In this document: in pieces, positions 1 through 5,456 of the stretch
How the letters are laid out: each line of letters opens with the position of its first letter
Position numbering within the stretch: the stretch's first letter is position 1
Source: a virus
Direction: 5' to 3' (one strand)
DNA length: 24,428 nucleotides
IMG/VR virus record: IMGVR_UViG_3300033155_000086
Coordinates: 1-24,428 of that record
The notes under the pieces: model-generated
Told to the model about the DNA's origin: nothing
The model's database searches: none
The model's input: the letters and a program-made list of their open reading frames with translations, nothing else
Made by a program: the position numbers and the translations under genes

Positions 1-51
1 TCAACCGATTGTGTAATCAATAATTTAAGAATAGATGAAGGCAATAGGTAG
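1..51 (+). CDS. possible 3' end of an upstream gene (partial)
   Basis: The first 48 bases are open in frame 1 and end at a TAG stop at 49-51, giving a short tail (STDCVINNLRIDEGNR) that would overlap the next gene by 17 bases. The other two forward frames close at 14-16 and 21-23, and any of the three could be the end of the neighbouring gene because genes here overlap or abut. There is too little sequence to assign a function. Confidence 0.25.
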   Translation, partial: STDCVINNLRIDEGNR

Positions 52-295
52 AAATTTAATCATAGAAAAAATAAAAGAAGGAACCACCAAAACTAAAGGT
101 GGTTTACTTCTTGCTGAATCACATAGAGATGACATTAGATATGTAGAGGCAAATGTTAAATCAATAGGTGAAGAAATAGAAGGAATAAACGAAGGTTCAA
201 GAATATTTTTTGATAGACACGCTGGTCATAAAATAGTAATTAATAAACAAACTTATCACGTTATAAAAATACAAGATGTAGTTGTTGTTTTATGA
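35..295 (+). CDS. GroES-like co-chaperonin
   Basis: This is an 86-residue protein with the layout of the GroES/Cpn10 family (about 95 residues). The N-terminal strand (GRNLIIEKI) is followed by a mobile-loop segment with GGLLL at residues 22-26, the position where GroES carries GGIVL and contacts GroEL. Next come a strand ending in SIGEE and a glycine turn (NEGSRIFF), and the C-terminal strand HVIKIQDVVVVL matches the family ending (ESDILAIV-like). The inferred role is to cap the host GroEL ring and adapt it to folding phage capsid protein, like T4 gp31. The ATG of the next gene overlaps its TGA stop, so the two are translationally coupled. The family call is fairly sure; the capsid-folding role is inferred. 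Confidence 0.8.
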   Translation: MKAIGRNLIIEKIKEGTTKTKGGLLLAESHRDDIRYVEANVKSIGEEIEGINEGSRIFFDRHAGHKIVINKQTYHVIKIQDVVVVL

Positions 296-735
296 AATTA
301 GTAGCTAGTGACATTAAAGAGTTAAACTTACTTAAGCATTATAGAATTATTAGAAAGTGGGCATGCAAAAATAACAACTTAACTGATGCTGATTTAGAAG
401 TTTTAATTTATTTAGACTGTATGGATCTTTTTAGTAAGTATGATTTTGAACAAGGTGTTTATTCTTACAGTTGGGATAACAGAAGATGGAGTAGGTTATT
501 AAAAGATGGTTGGATAACTGTGTGGAGACATAGAAACAGAACTACACAAAAATATAATATATATAAAGTATCATTTAAATGTAAACAACTTATAATGAGA
601 ATTTATAGAATCATGCTAGGCGAAGATGATATACCAACAAGTGCTAGAAGAAACAAATTAATAGCTGGAGATACATATACAGACAAAGTAATGACAAAAG
701 CTATATATAACGTAAACAAAGACAAACAAAGATGA
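292..735 (+). CDS. hypothetical protein, possible MarR-like winged helix
   Basis: The 147-residue basic protein has a helical N-terminal half (residues 8-50, with LTDADLEVLIYLDCM at about 30-44). A segment like the recognition helix and wing of a winged-helix domain follows: RLLKDGWITVWRHRN, then a Tyr-rich strand and a final helix (KCKQLIMRIYRIMLG). The order of helix, LLKDGWI turn, arginine-rich wing and C-terminal helix resembles MarR-type DNA-binding proteins, but no residue proves it. The tail after residue 115 is polar and basic. It overlaps the co-chaperonin and the next gene by ATGA, so it belongs to one polycistronic unit. It could be a late regulator or a nucleoid or virion DNA-binding protein. 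Confidence 0.6.
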   Translation: MKLVASDIKELNLLKHYRIIRKWACKNNNLTDADLEVLIYLDCMDLFSKYDFEQGVYSYSWDNRRWSRLLKDGWITVWRHRNRTTQKYNIYKVSFKCKQLIMRIYRIMLGEDDIPTSARRNKLIAGDTYTDKVMTKAIYNVNKDKQR

Positions 736-1169
736 GCAACAGTCCATTAAAACTTTTCGGAAGCAGAAGAAGAAGAAAAAGAAGAAAAGAAAAGCTAGCT
801 GCAATGAATCCAGCTGAAAGAGCCGCGTACCAAGCAAGAAAACAAAGCTTAATGAACTCTCTTGGTGGTGGAATAGGAAATATAGCAGCTAATAGTTTAA
901 CTAATTTTGGAGGAACTAATAACCAAGGAGATGTTCAGTCACAAATTTCTGAAATAAATTCTAAACTTGATACACTTACTGGTGGTGGTAATACTGTTGG
1001 TAACAATACAATACAAACACCTGGTGGTGATTTATCAAATCCATCAGTTATAGATCCAATGCAAGCTGAAGAAACAATGATGGGCGGAGACGATGGAGTT
1101 GTAGACGGAAGTGCTTTAGCTAAAATTAGAAAATATAAAGGAAGTTGTAAAATGAAAAGAAATAATTAA
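732..1169 (+). CDS. small basic/glycine-rich putative virion protein with SPL motif
   Basis: I do not recognise a family for this 145-residue protein. It opens with MSNSPLKLFGS followed by a dense Arg/Lys run (residues 12-22) and an Ala/Lys helix (KLAAMNPAERAAYQARKQ). A Gly/Asn-rich linker comes next, then a short predicted coil (SQISEINSKLDTL) and a low-complexity Gly/Asn/Thr stretch. An acidic segment (residues 113-126) and a basic end (KIRKYKGSCKMKRNN) close it. The arginine-rich head could bind nucleic acid. It is the first of a run of tiny proteins sharing Ser-Pro-Leu/Phe near the N-terminus. Its ATG overlaps the preceding TGA. Confidence 0.65.
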   Translation: MSNSPLKLFGSRRRRKRRKEKLAAMNPAERAAYQARKQSLMNSLGGGIGNIAANSLTNFGGTNNQGDVQSQISEINSKLDTLTGGGNTVGNNTIQTPGGDLSNPSVIDPMQAEETMMGGDDGVVDGSALAKIRKYKGSCKMKRNN

Positions 1170-1185
1170 TTAATAAATAAATATT

Positions 1186-1404
1186 ATGCATCACGGAAAA
1201 TATGATCCTTCAATGGAAAAATTAAAACCTGGAACTAAAGTAGGTATAGTAGGTGAATCTCACGTATGGGACGGACCTTTAAATCAGGTAGGTAGAGCAC
1301 ATGGGATGGGTTCAAGTTCAGGTATAACTGGCATGGAAGTATTAAAAGCACCTGCAAAAGGTGGTGGTATGAATCCAGTGTTAAAAGCACAAAGTAAAAT
1401 ATAA
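1186..1404 (+). CDS. hypothetical 72-residue Gly/Lys-rich protein
   Basis: This short protein begins MHHGKYDPSMEKLKPGTKVG and contains several glycine turns, a WDGPLNQVGRAHGMG segment and a basic C-terminus (PVLKAQSKI). No family is recognised, and no membrane segment or cysteine is present. The start is preceded by an A/T-only leader with no Shine-Dalgarno box. The last base of its TAA stop is the first base of the next ATG, indicating termination-reinitiation coupling. It sits in the mini-protein cluster and is probably a minor virion or assembly-associated protein, by context only. Confidence 0.6.
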   Translation: MHHGKYDPSMEKLKPGTKVGIVGESHVWDGPLNQVGRAHGMGSSSGITGMEVLKAPAKGGGMNPVLKAQSKI

Positions 1405-1604
1405 TGAGATCTCCATTTTATAAAGAAGGATTTCCTGAAATTAAACCAGAGAACAAAGGTAAATTTACAGCATGGGCTAAAAAGAACGGTTTTAAAGACG
1501 CTTGTTCTGCTGCATCATCTGTAATGTCAAGTAAAGATAAATATAGCGAAGAAGTTGTTAAAATGGCTAACTACGCTAATAACTTTGGTTGTAAAAATAA
1601 ATAA
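1404..1604 (+). CDS. small SPF-motif protein with helical domain and paired Cys
   Basis: The 66-residue protein starts MRSPFYKEGFPEIKP and continues into a compact, probably helical domain (KGKFTAWAKKNGFKDACSAA, then SSKDKYSEEVVKMANYANNFGC). The two cysteines, C34 and C63, flank the last helices and could be close in space. The pattern of a basic first helix, then DKYS, then a helix ending KMANYANNFG is one I associate with small proteins found repeatedly in marine and Bacteroidetes phage genomes. Their function is unknown to me. It is coupled to the preceding gene (TAATG). A structural or packaged role is inferred from location and basic charge. Confidence 0.65.
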   Translation: MRSPFYKEGFPEIKPENKGKFTAWAKKNGFKDACSAASSVMSSKDKYSEEVVKMANYANNFGCKNK

Positions 1605-1608
1605 TAAT

Positions 1609-2004
1609 ATGGCATTTAAAATAAAAAACTTTTACGGATCACCTTTGTATAGCTCTAGTCCTGATAGACCTTTCACAACTGGAGACACGGAAAGAAAAGA
1701 AAAAAAATTAGACAAAACTATAAAGCAATTATCAGAACCAATGTCTGATAAGAAAAAAGCTAGAAAAGAAAAGAAGTTACTTAAAACAGCTGATCAATTA
1801 GAAAGAAATGCTAGTGGAGATAAAACAACTCCTTTTTTAAATATAAGATCTTGTAAAGATATTCAAGATGAAATAAATAAAAAACAAGCTGAGATAAAAA
1901 AAATGAGAGATTTAACTAAAAAAGATAAAAAAGTTCGTAACTGGGATAATTTATCTGATCAAGTTGATGGTCTTAGAGAAGAATTAAAAAACTGTAAAAA
2001 ATAA
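1609..2004 (+). CDS. MAFK/SPL-header coiled-coil protein
   Basis: The 131-residue reading starts at the ATG at 1609, which follows the previous stop by four bases. The same frame is open to an ATG at 1555, but that would overlap the previous gene, and the 1609 start gives the MAFKIKNFYGSPLYSSS header shared with the gene at 2359. After the header, residues 28-68 are almost pure Lys/Glu helix. A Pro-containing linker leads to a second helical hairpin (residues 82-129) bracketed by C82 and C129, which could form a disulfide. The protein is strongly charged and has no membrane segment. It is a probable virion-associated or assembly protein of unknown function. Confidence 0.65.
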   Translation: MAFKIKNFYGSPLYSSSPDRPFTTGDTERKEKKLDKTIKQLSEPMSDKKKARKEKKLLKTADQLERNASGDKTTPFLNIRSCKDIQDEINKKQAEIKKMRDLTKKDKKVRNWDNLSDQVDGLREELKNCKK

Positions 2005-2008
2005 AAAT

Positions 2009-2356
2009 ATGAGTTCACCATTTTCAAAAAAATTCCACGCGTACGGTAAAGATCCTGTAAAAATGTTAGGAGATTTAAATAAAGACGGTAAAATGTCAGG
2101 TTGGGAGCAAGCAAGACAAGATAAAATAGAAGCTAACTCACCTAATAAAATGCTTTCACCATTTAATAAAAAAGAACCAGCAATGGATCCATGCTCAGCA
2201 GAGTTTGACTACGAAGTAGCAACAGACGCTGGTATGACAGCTAAGCAAATAAGAGAAGCTAGAAAAAAATGTGCTGGAAAAACAAAACCAAAACAAAACG
2301 TTAAACAAGTTCGCGAAGATGAAGATCAAGTTAAAGCGGCTGCAGCAAGAGCATAA
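2009..2356 (+). CDS. SPF-motif small protein with EF-hand-like loop
   Basis: The 115-residue protein opens MSSPFSKKFHAYG and repeats the motif internally (NKMLSPFNKKEP, residues 47-57). Residues 22-33 read DLNKDGKMSGWE, which fits an EF-hand/dockerin calcium loop: D at position 1, N at 3, D at 5, G at 6, a hydrophobic residue at 8 and E at 12. A helix (EQARQDKIEA) follows, as in an EF-hand. C62 and C88 flank a further helical segment (SAEFDYEVATDAGMTAKQIR), and the tail is charged and Ala-rich. Calcium binding is predicted from the motif and not proven. It lies four bases after the previous gene. Confidence 0.65.
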   Translation: MSSPFSKKFHAYGKDPVKMLGDLNKDGKMSGWEQARQDKIEANSPNKMLSPFNKKEPAMDPCSAEFDYEVATDAGMTAKQIREARKKCAGKTKPKQNVKQVREDEDQVKAAAARA

Positions 2357-2358
2357 TT

Positions 2359-2607
2359 ATGGCATTTAAAATACCTAATTTTTATTCAAAATCTCCATTA
2401 CATGGAAGTTACTATAACCCAAAAGGTGAAACTTATATATCTGAAGTTGGTATGATACAAGATGCGGCTAATGCAACTATAGATGCTAAAAATAAACAAC
2501 AAAAAGATTTTAAAAACATTGGGAAAATGATAGACGGACAATTATACACGCAAGAGATGTATGATTCACAATATAATCCACCAAAAGAAGAAAAAGAAGA
2601 AAAATAA
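2359..2607 (+). CDS. MAFK/SPL-header small protein
   Basis: The 82-residue protein begins MAFKIPNFYSKSPLHGSYYN, closely matching the header of the protein at 1609 (MAFKI-x-NFY, then SPL), while the rest is unrelated. The body is a helical stretch (SEVGMIQDAANATIDAKNKQ), then a short GKMIDGQLYTQEMYDSQYN segment and a Glu/Lys tail. The middle resembles short adaptor or cargo proteins, but I do not recognise a family. The start lies two bases after the preceding stop. The reuse of one header on different bodies argues that the header is a functional tag, possibly for capsid incorporation. Confidence 0.65.
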   Translation: MAFKIPNFYSKSPLHGSYYNPKGETYISEVGMIQDAANATIDAKNKQQKDFKNIGKMIDGQLYTQEMYDSQYNPPKEEKEEK

Positions 2608-2608
2608 A

Positions 2609-2863
2609 ATGGGACACAAAGGACATTACGGAGAATACACAGGTAACGCTAAATGGTCAAAAAACCATGCGGATACTAAAGTAACAAAATCTAATTACAA
2701 AGCAACTAAAAAAGACGATGAAGCTCATATGACGTATCTTAAAGAAGATATTAAATATGATAACAAACATGGTCATAGTGATAAAAACATGACAGCTGAT
2801 GAAAAACATATTTCAAGATTAGCTGGAGACTTAAAATACGATAATAAAAAATTTAAAAAATAA
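2609..2863 (+). CDS. small His/Lys-rich protein with internal repeat
   Basis: The 84-residue reading starts at ATG 2609 (MGHKGHYGEYTGNAKW). An upstream ATG at 2561 in the same frame would add a poly-Lys extension that is only the out-of-frame end of the previous gene, so it is rejected. The C-terminal half holds two copies of a roughly 15-residue unit (HMTYLKEDIKYDNK and HISRLAGDLKYDNK), about 30 residues apart, both ending in DxKYDNK. It is rich in Lys, His, Asp and Asn, with no hydrophobic core segment long enough for a membrane. Function is unknown; it may be nucleic-acid or metal binding. Confidence 0.6.
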   Translation: MGHKGHYGEYTGNAKWSKNHADTKVTKSNYKATKKDDEAHMTYLKEDIKYDNKHGHSDKNMTADEKHISRLAGDLKYDNKKFKK

Positions 2864-2867
2864 AACT

Positions 2868-3191
2868 ATGTACGATAAAGGAGCACCAACTAAAAACCTA
2901 AACAAAGGTTACAAAAGCGAATCAGTTAAAACTGAAAGATCAAATTTAATGAATGACAATCCTGTAGCTAAAGATGCTAGCGGAGGAAGATCATGGATGT
3001 CAAAACATTCACAATCAAAAATGGGTGGATCACCTCTAACACACAAAGGAGATCCTACACATGGTTTTAATCAAGGCTCAACTGGAGATGGTAAAGATAA
3101 AGAAAGAAGAAAAGCTCATCTAAAAAAAGTAAAACACGGAAGAAATGGTGAACACTCACGATTTGTAGGAGAAAACAACCGTAAATCATAA
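2868..3191 (+). CDS. small basic low-complexity protein with SPL motif
   Basis: This 107-residue protein looks disordered and very rich in Lys, Ser, Gly, His and Asn. It contains GGSPLTHKGDPTHGFNQG at about residues 53-70, an internal version of the Ser-Pro-Leu motif of neighbouring proteins, and ends in a strongly basic stretch (KERRKAHLKKVKHGRNG). No domain is recognised. It is the last gene before a short gap carrying a promoter-like element and an A/C-only leader. A DNA-associated or packaged virion role is possible, inferred from charge and position. Confidence 0.6.
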   Translation: MYDKGAPTKNLNKGYKSESVKTERSNLMNDNPVAKDASGGRSWMSKHSQSKMGGSPLTHKGDPTHGFNQGSTGDGKDKERRKAHLKKVKHGRNGEHSRFVGENNRKS

Positions 3192-3252
3192 CAGTAGAGA
3201 ACTGTATAAAACTCGCAAAACATAAACACAAACAAAACAAAACACAAACAAA
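3191..3252 (+). promoter_or_regulatory. promoter-like element and A/C-only leader before decoration-type gene
   Basis: The gap contains ACAGT-AGAGA-ACTGT (3191-3205), a 5-bp inverted repeat, running into GTATAAA at 3204-3210. The TATA block is 48 bases before the ATG, the same spacing as a similar block before 14769. From 3224 to 3252 the sequence contains only A and C, which predicts an unstructured mRNA leader suited to strong translation without a Shine-Dalgarno box. Promoter activity is inferred. Confidence 0.4.
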
Positions 3253-3639
3253 ATGGCAAAATTTATTAAATTCAGCGTAAGAAACTCAGCCGCTGTACAA
3301 CCATTAGGACCAACAGAAAACATCTTAGTAAATGTAGAAGACATTGCAAGAGTTCAAGCAACTGGAGCAACAGGAGCTAACGCTAAAACAGCTATAATTG
3401 GTTTAACTGGTAGAGCTGCTCAAGCTGCAGGTTACCAAAAGCTAACTTTAACAGTATCTACTAGTCTTTCAGCTGCTGTAAATCCAACAATTGTAAATGG
3501 ACAAAACAACCCTATTGTTGCTGCTATCCGTTCTGCAATGACTGCTAATCCAGGTGGAGTTGTAGCTTCAGCTCAATTAGGACTTGATCAAGCTGCTACA
3601 CCAGTTCAAATGTACTGGAGAACTGCTGCATTCGCATAA
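3253..3639 (+). CDS. probable head decoration or minor structural protein
   Basis: The 128-residue protein is Ala/Thr/Val-rich with little Lys: MAKFIKFSVRNSAAVQPLG, then ENILVNVEDIARVQATGATG and alternating beta-type segments, ending QMYWRTAAFA. The pattern of an N-terminal strand, a VNVEDI segment and then beta and Ala-rich helices resembles small abundant structural proteins in related marine phages. Its codon use is biased towards GCT/GCA, GTA and GGA and looks like the capsid gene, unlike the lysine-rich neighbours, suggesting high expression. The dedicated upstream A/C leader supports this. Decoration of the capsid is the best guess; another minor virion protein is possible. Confidence 0.6.
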   Translation: MAKFIKFSVRNSAAVQPLGPTENILVNVEDIARVQATGATGANAKTAIIGLTGRAAQAAGYQKLTLTVSTSLSAAVNPTIVNGQNNPIVAAIRSAMTANPGGVVASAQLGLDQAATPVQMYWRTAAFA

Positions 3640-3647
3640 TAATCAGC

Positions 3648-3803
3648 ATGAGATCTAGAGGATTAGGAGATGACATAGAGAAGTTTACTAAAGCTTCTGG
3701 TATCAAAAAACTGGTTGATAATGTATCAAAAGGTTTAAACATTCCCTGCGGCTGTCAAAGTCGTAGGGATGCTTTAAACAAATTACTACCTTATAAAAAA
3801 TAA
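3648..3803 (+). CDS. 51-residue CxC mini-protein
   Basis: An ATG at 3648 opens a 51-residue frame ending in TAA at 3801-3803, exactly filling the space between neighbours. The product begins MRSRGLGDDIEKFTKASGIKK, continues with an amphipathic helix (LVDNVSKGLN), then a PCGCQSRRDALNKLLPYKK tail. The CGC pair beside an arginine pair suggests a metal-binding or disulfide element. Small proteins with the same GLGD-x-IEKFTKA and CGC-xxRRD-xLN layout recur, from memory, in marine phage genomes, which supports it being a real gene. Function is unknown. Confidence 0.65.
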   Translation: MRSRGLGDDIEKFTKASGIKKLVDNVSKGLNIPCGCQSRRDALNKLLPYKK

Positions 3804-3804
3804 T

Positions 3805-4113
3805 ATGGCTTTTAAATTAAACAACCCTCCATATAATACAAATAGCACACCTATTTACAATGTACCAATGGAAGATGGAGTTATGGGTAAAGCTAACAAT
3901 AATGGAACTATTATATTAAATAATAAATTAGATCCTTCAGAATGTGAAAAAGTTATAAATCACGAAATGATACACATAGACCAAATGAAAAGAGGTGATT
4001 TAGATTATGATGATGAAAACGTTTATTGGAAAGGTAAAACATATTCAAGAGCTGATATGGCGGAAGGTGCTAAAAACTTACCATGGGAGGCTGAAGCATA
4101 TAAAAAAGCATGA
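3805..4113 (+). CDS. putative HEXXH zinc metallopeptidase (mini, MAFK header)
   Basis: The 102-residue protein starts MAFKLNNPPYNTNSTPIYN, a variant of the header at 1609 and 2359. It contains a helix with HEMIH at residues 53-57, the HEXXH zinc-protease signature: H53 and H57 as ligands and E54 as the base. A glutamate that could be the third ligand is in NLPWEAEAY (E95 or E97). At about 100 residues it has only a catalytic core, with no signal peptide. The ATG of the holin-like gene overlaps its TGA, so the two are coupled. It could be a lysis endopeptidase, a virion maturation protease or an inactive structural relative. Confidence 0.7.
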   Translation: MAFKLNNPPYNTNSTPIYNVPMEDGVMGKANNNGTIILNNKLDPSECEKVINHEMIHIDQMKRGDLDYDDENVYWKGKTYSRADMAEGAKNLPWEAEAYKKA

Positions 4114-4562
4114 AAAAAAAATTTAATCAAACTAAAGTAGGACAGTTTTTAAGTAAAGCTGCTCCTGGAATATTAGACCTAGCTGGTGATGTATTACCTG
4201 ATGCTGGGGTTTTTGGTTTAGTAAAAAACCTTATACATAAAGATCCTGTGCTACCTGCAGAGGACAAAGAAAAAGCTCTTAAACTTTTAGAGCAAGATAT
4301 GGTAGAGATGCAAGAAATCTCAAAACGCTGGGCTAGCGATATGAAATCAGATTCGTGGCTTAGTAAAAATACTCGTCCAATGTCTTTAATATTTCTAACT
4401 GTAATGACTGTAGCTTTTATATGGGTTGATAGTCATGAATCATTATCTTTTACAGTAGAACAAGAATGGATAAGTTTATTAAAAACATTAACCGCGACAG
4501 TTTATGTAGCCTATTTTGGTTCACGTGGTGTAGAAAAATTTAAAACAATAAGTAAACAATAA
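4110..4562 (+). CDS. holin-like protein, GTA 3TM holin family type
   Basis: This 150-residue protein has a helical N-terminal part (residues 10-45), a charged central helix (EDKEKALKLLEQDMVEMQEI) and the motif RWASDMKSDSWLSKNTRP. Two hydrophobic segments (about 90-106 and 121-138) follow, ending AYFGSRGVEKF. The SDSWLSKNTRP element before paired membrane helices and the YFGSRG-x-EK ending are typical of the holin family first described in gene transfer agents. It would sit in the inner membrane and release or activate the lysis enzyme. Only two segments are strongly hydrophobic; the third could be residues 28-42. The adjacent metallopeptidase may be its partner. Confidence 0.75.
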   Translation: MKKKFNQTKVGQFLSKAAPGILDLAGDVLPDAGVFGLVKNLIHKDPVLPAEDKEKALKLLEQDMVEMQEISKRWASDMKSDSWLSKNTRPMSLIFLTVMTVAFIWVDSHESLSFTVEQEWISLLKTLTATVYVAYFGSRGVEKFKTISKQ

Positions 4563-4572
4563 AAATAAAAAA

Positions 4573-5145
4573 ATGGGTAAATTTCCAATAAGTGATGGTA
4601 TAGCTGGTAAAGCAATGCGTTCAACAGGTTTAGTAGGAACTCCAAATGGTAAACCAGCTTGGATTTTTGAAAACCAAACAGGTGTTTTAGGTAATAATTT
4701 AAACAGCTCTGTATTATACATGGGCGCTACGGGTAACATAAATGTTATTGTAGCAGGAACAAGTTTAGCTTCTGTTAGTACATTAAATTTGACATCAGGA
4801 GGTGCTGCTTATAGTACTGTAACTGCAGCAACAACATGTTCTAATAATATGGCTCAAGGTTTAACTGTAGCTATAACACAAACAAGTGGAGTTATACAAT
4901 CTTTAGCTATCGTAGCTGCTGGATCTGGTTATAATCCTGGTGATATTATTACTGTAGTAGAAGCAGGTGGTGGTGCTGGAGGCGCAACAGCTGTTATAAC
5001 CGCTGTAAATGATGGAGTACCAGTTGCAGCACAAGCAATAACATTTGAAAATGTACAAGCTGGATCATTTTTACCAGTAGCTGTAGACTTTATAACATCA
5101 TTAGGTACAGGTGTAACTGAGGCTGATGTTATTATATGTAAATAA
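4573..5145 (+). CDS. Gly/Ala-rich beta structural protein
   Basis: The 190-residue protein begins MGKFPISDGIAGKAMRS and contains an NGKPAWIFENQTG segment. A beta-rich module (residues about 68-145) has the recognisable sequence GSGYNPGDIITV and a weaker partner half (LTSGGAAYSTVT). The GSGY-x-x-GD-x-IT motif occurs in beta modules of many marine phage virion proteins. Low Lys content and abundant Gly, Ala, Thr and Val suit an exposed virion protein. It is followed by a hairpin and promoter-like element. Candidate roles are capsid decoration, a head fibre or a tail accessory protein; the sequence does not discriminate between them. Confidence 0.6.
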   Translation: MGKFPISDGIAGKAMRSTGLVGTPNGKPAWIFENQTGVLGNNLNSSVLYMGATGNINVIVAGTSLASVSTLNLTSGGAAYSTVTAATTCSNNMAQGLTVAITQTSGVIQSLAIVAAGSGYNPGDIITVVEAGGGAGGATAVITAVNDGVPVAAQAITFENVQAGSFLPVAVDFITSLGTGVTEADVIICK

Positions 5146-5149
5146 GTAA

Positions 5150-5167
5150 TATATAGGTGACTATATA
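5150..5167 (+). promoter_or_regulatory. perfect 7-bp inverted repeat with GTGA loop; SP6-like promoter candidate
   Basis: TATATAG-GTGA-CTATATA is a perfect inverted repeat whose RNA would form a 7-bp stem closed by GUGA, a GNRA-type tetraloop. On DNA the same bases read ATATAGGTGACTATATAA (5151-5168), matching the SP6 RNA polymerase promoter ATTTAGGTGACACTATAG at 14 of 18 positions without gaps. Its TATA block is 41 bases before the next ATG, which is preceded by an AAATT-repeat leader. Promoter and hairpin readings are alternatives. Confidence 0.4.
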
Positions 5168-5204
5168 AATAAGTGAATATTAATAAATTAAATTAAATTA
5201 AATT

Positions 5205-5456
5205 ATGGAAGAAGCAAAAAAAATGATCAGTAAAAAACAGTTAGAAACTGTTAACAAGCAGCAAGTAGAACTAAGCGAAATGCTTAGATCACTAGGTGTT
5301 TTAGATGTACAAAAAGTAAATATACATCAAAAAATAAATGATCTTTCTAAAGTTATTGAAGAAACGAAAAAAGAATTAGAAGAAGAATATGGCCAAGTAA
5401 ATATTGATCTTAAAGACGGTACTTACACAGACATTGAAAAAGAAGATGCAAAATAA
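5205..5456 (+). CDS. small coiled-coil protein
   Basis: The 83-residue protein is nearly all charged helix: residues 5-65 form one or two heptad-like helices (KQLETVNKQQVELSEMLRSL and VNIHQKINDLSKVIEETKKE) joined by a glycine turn. An EEEYGQVNIDLKDGTYT tail follows. Short coiled-coil proteins with the tail YG-x-x-NIDL-x-x-G-x-(Y/F)-T recur, from memory, just upstream of terminase in related phages; their role is unknown to me. The leader is four repeats of an AAATT unit with no Shine-Dalgarno sequence. The ATG of the next gene lies inside its last codons, indicating coupling. Confidence 0.6.
   Translation: MEEAKKMISKKQLETVNKQQVELSEMLRSLGVLDVQKVNIHQKINDLSKVIEETKKELEEEYGQVNIDLKDGTYTDIEKEDAK

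Noticed and set aside
1555-1608. Earlier ATG that would extend the coiled-coil gene by 18 codons
   Set aside because: It lies inside the previous gene, while the 1609 start gives the MAFK header shared by two other proteins and follows the previous stop by four bases.
2561-2608. Earlier ATG extending the His/Lys-rich gene
   Set aside because: It adds a poly-Lys peptide that is the out-of-frame reading of the previous gene's Lys/Glu codons; the 2609 ATG directly follows the previous stop.
4521-4739. Minus-strand open frame of 72 codons opposite the holin-like and glycine-rich genes
   Set aside because: It lies wholly opposite genes with strong coding character, and its product is a hydrophobic reverse reading of A/T-rich sequence with no neighbours on that strand.
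5180-5204. Tandem AAATT units as a CRISPR-like or satellite repeat
   Set aside because: The units are five bases long with no spacers, and similar A/T leaders precede other starts; this is translation-initiation context.
5404-5445. Upstream ATG extending the small beta protein
   Set aside because: It lies deeper inside the upstream gene and adds text that lacks the expected start; ATG 5446 gives the natural N-terminus.
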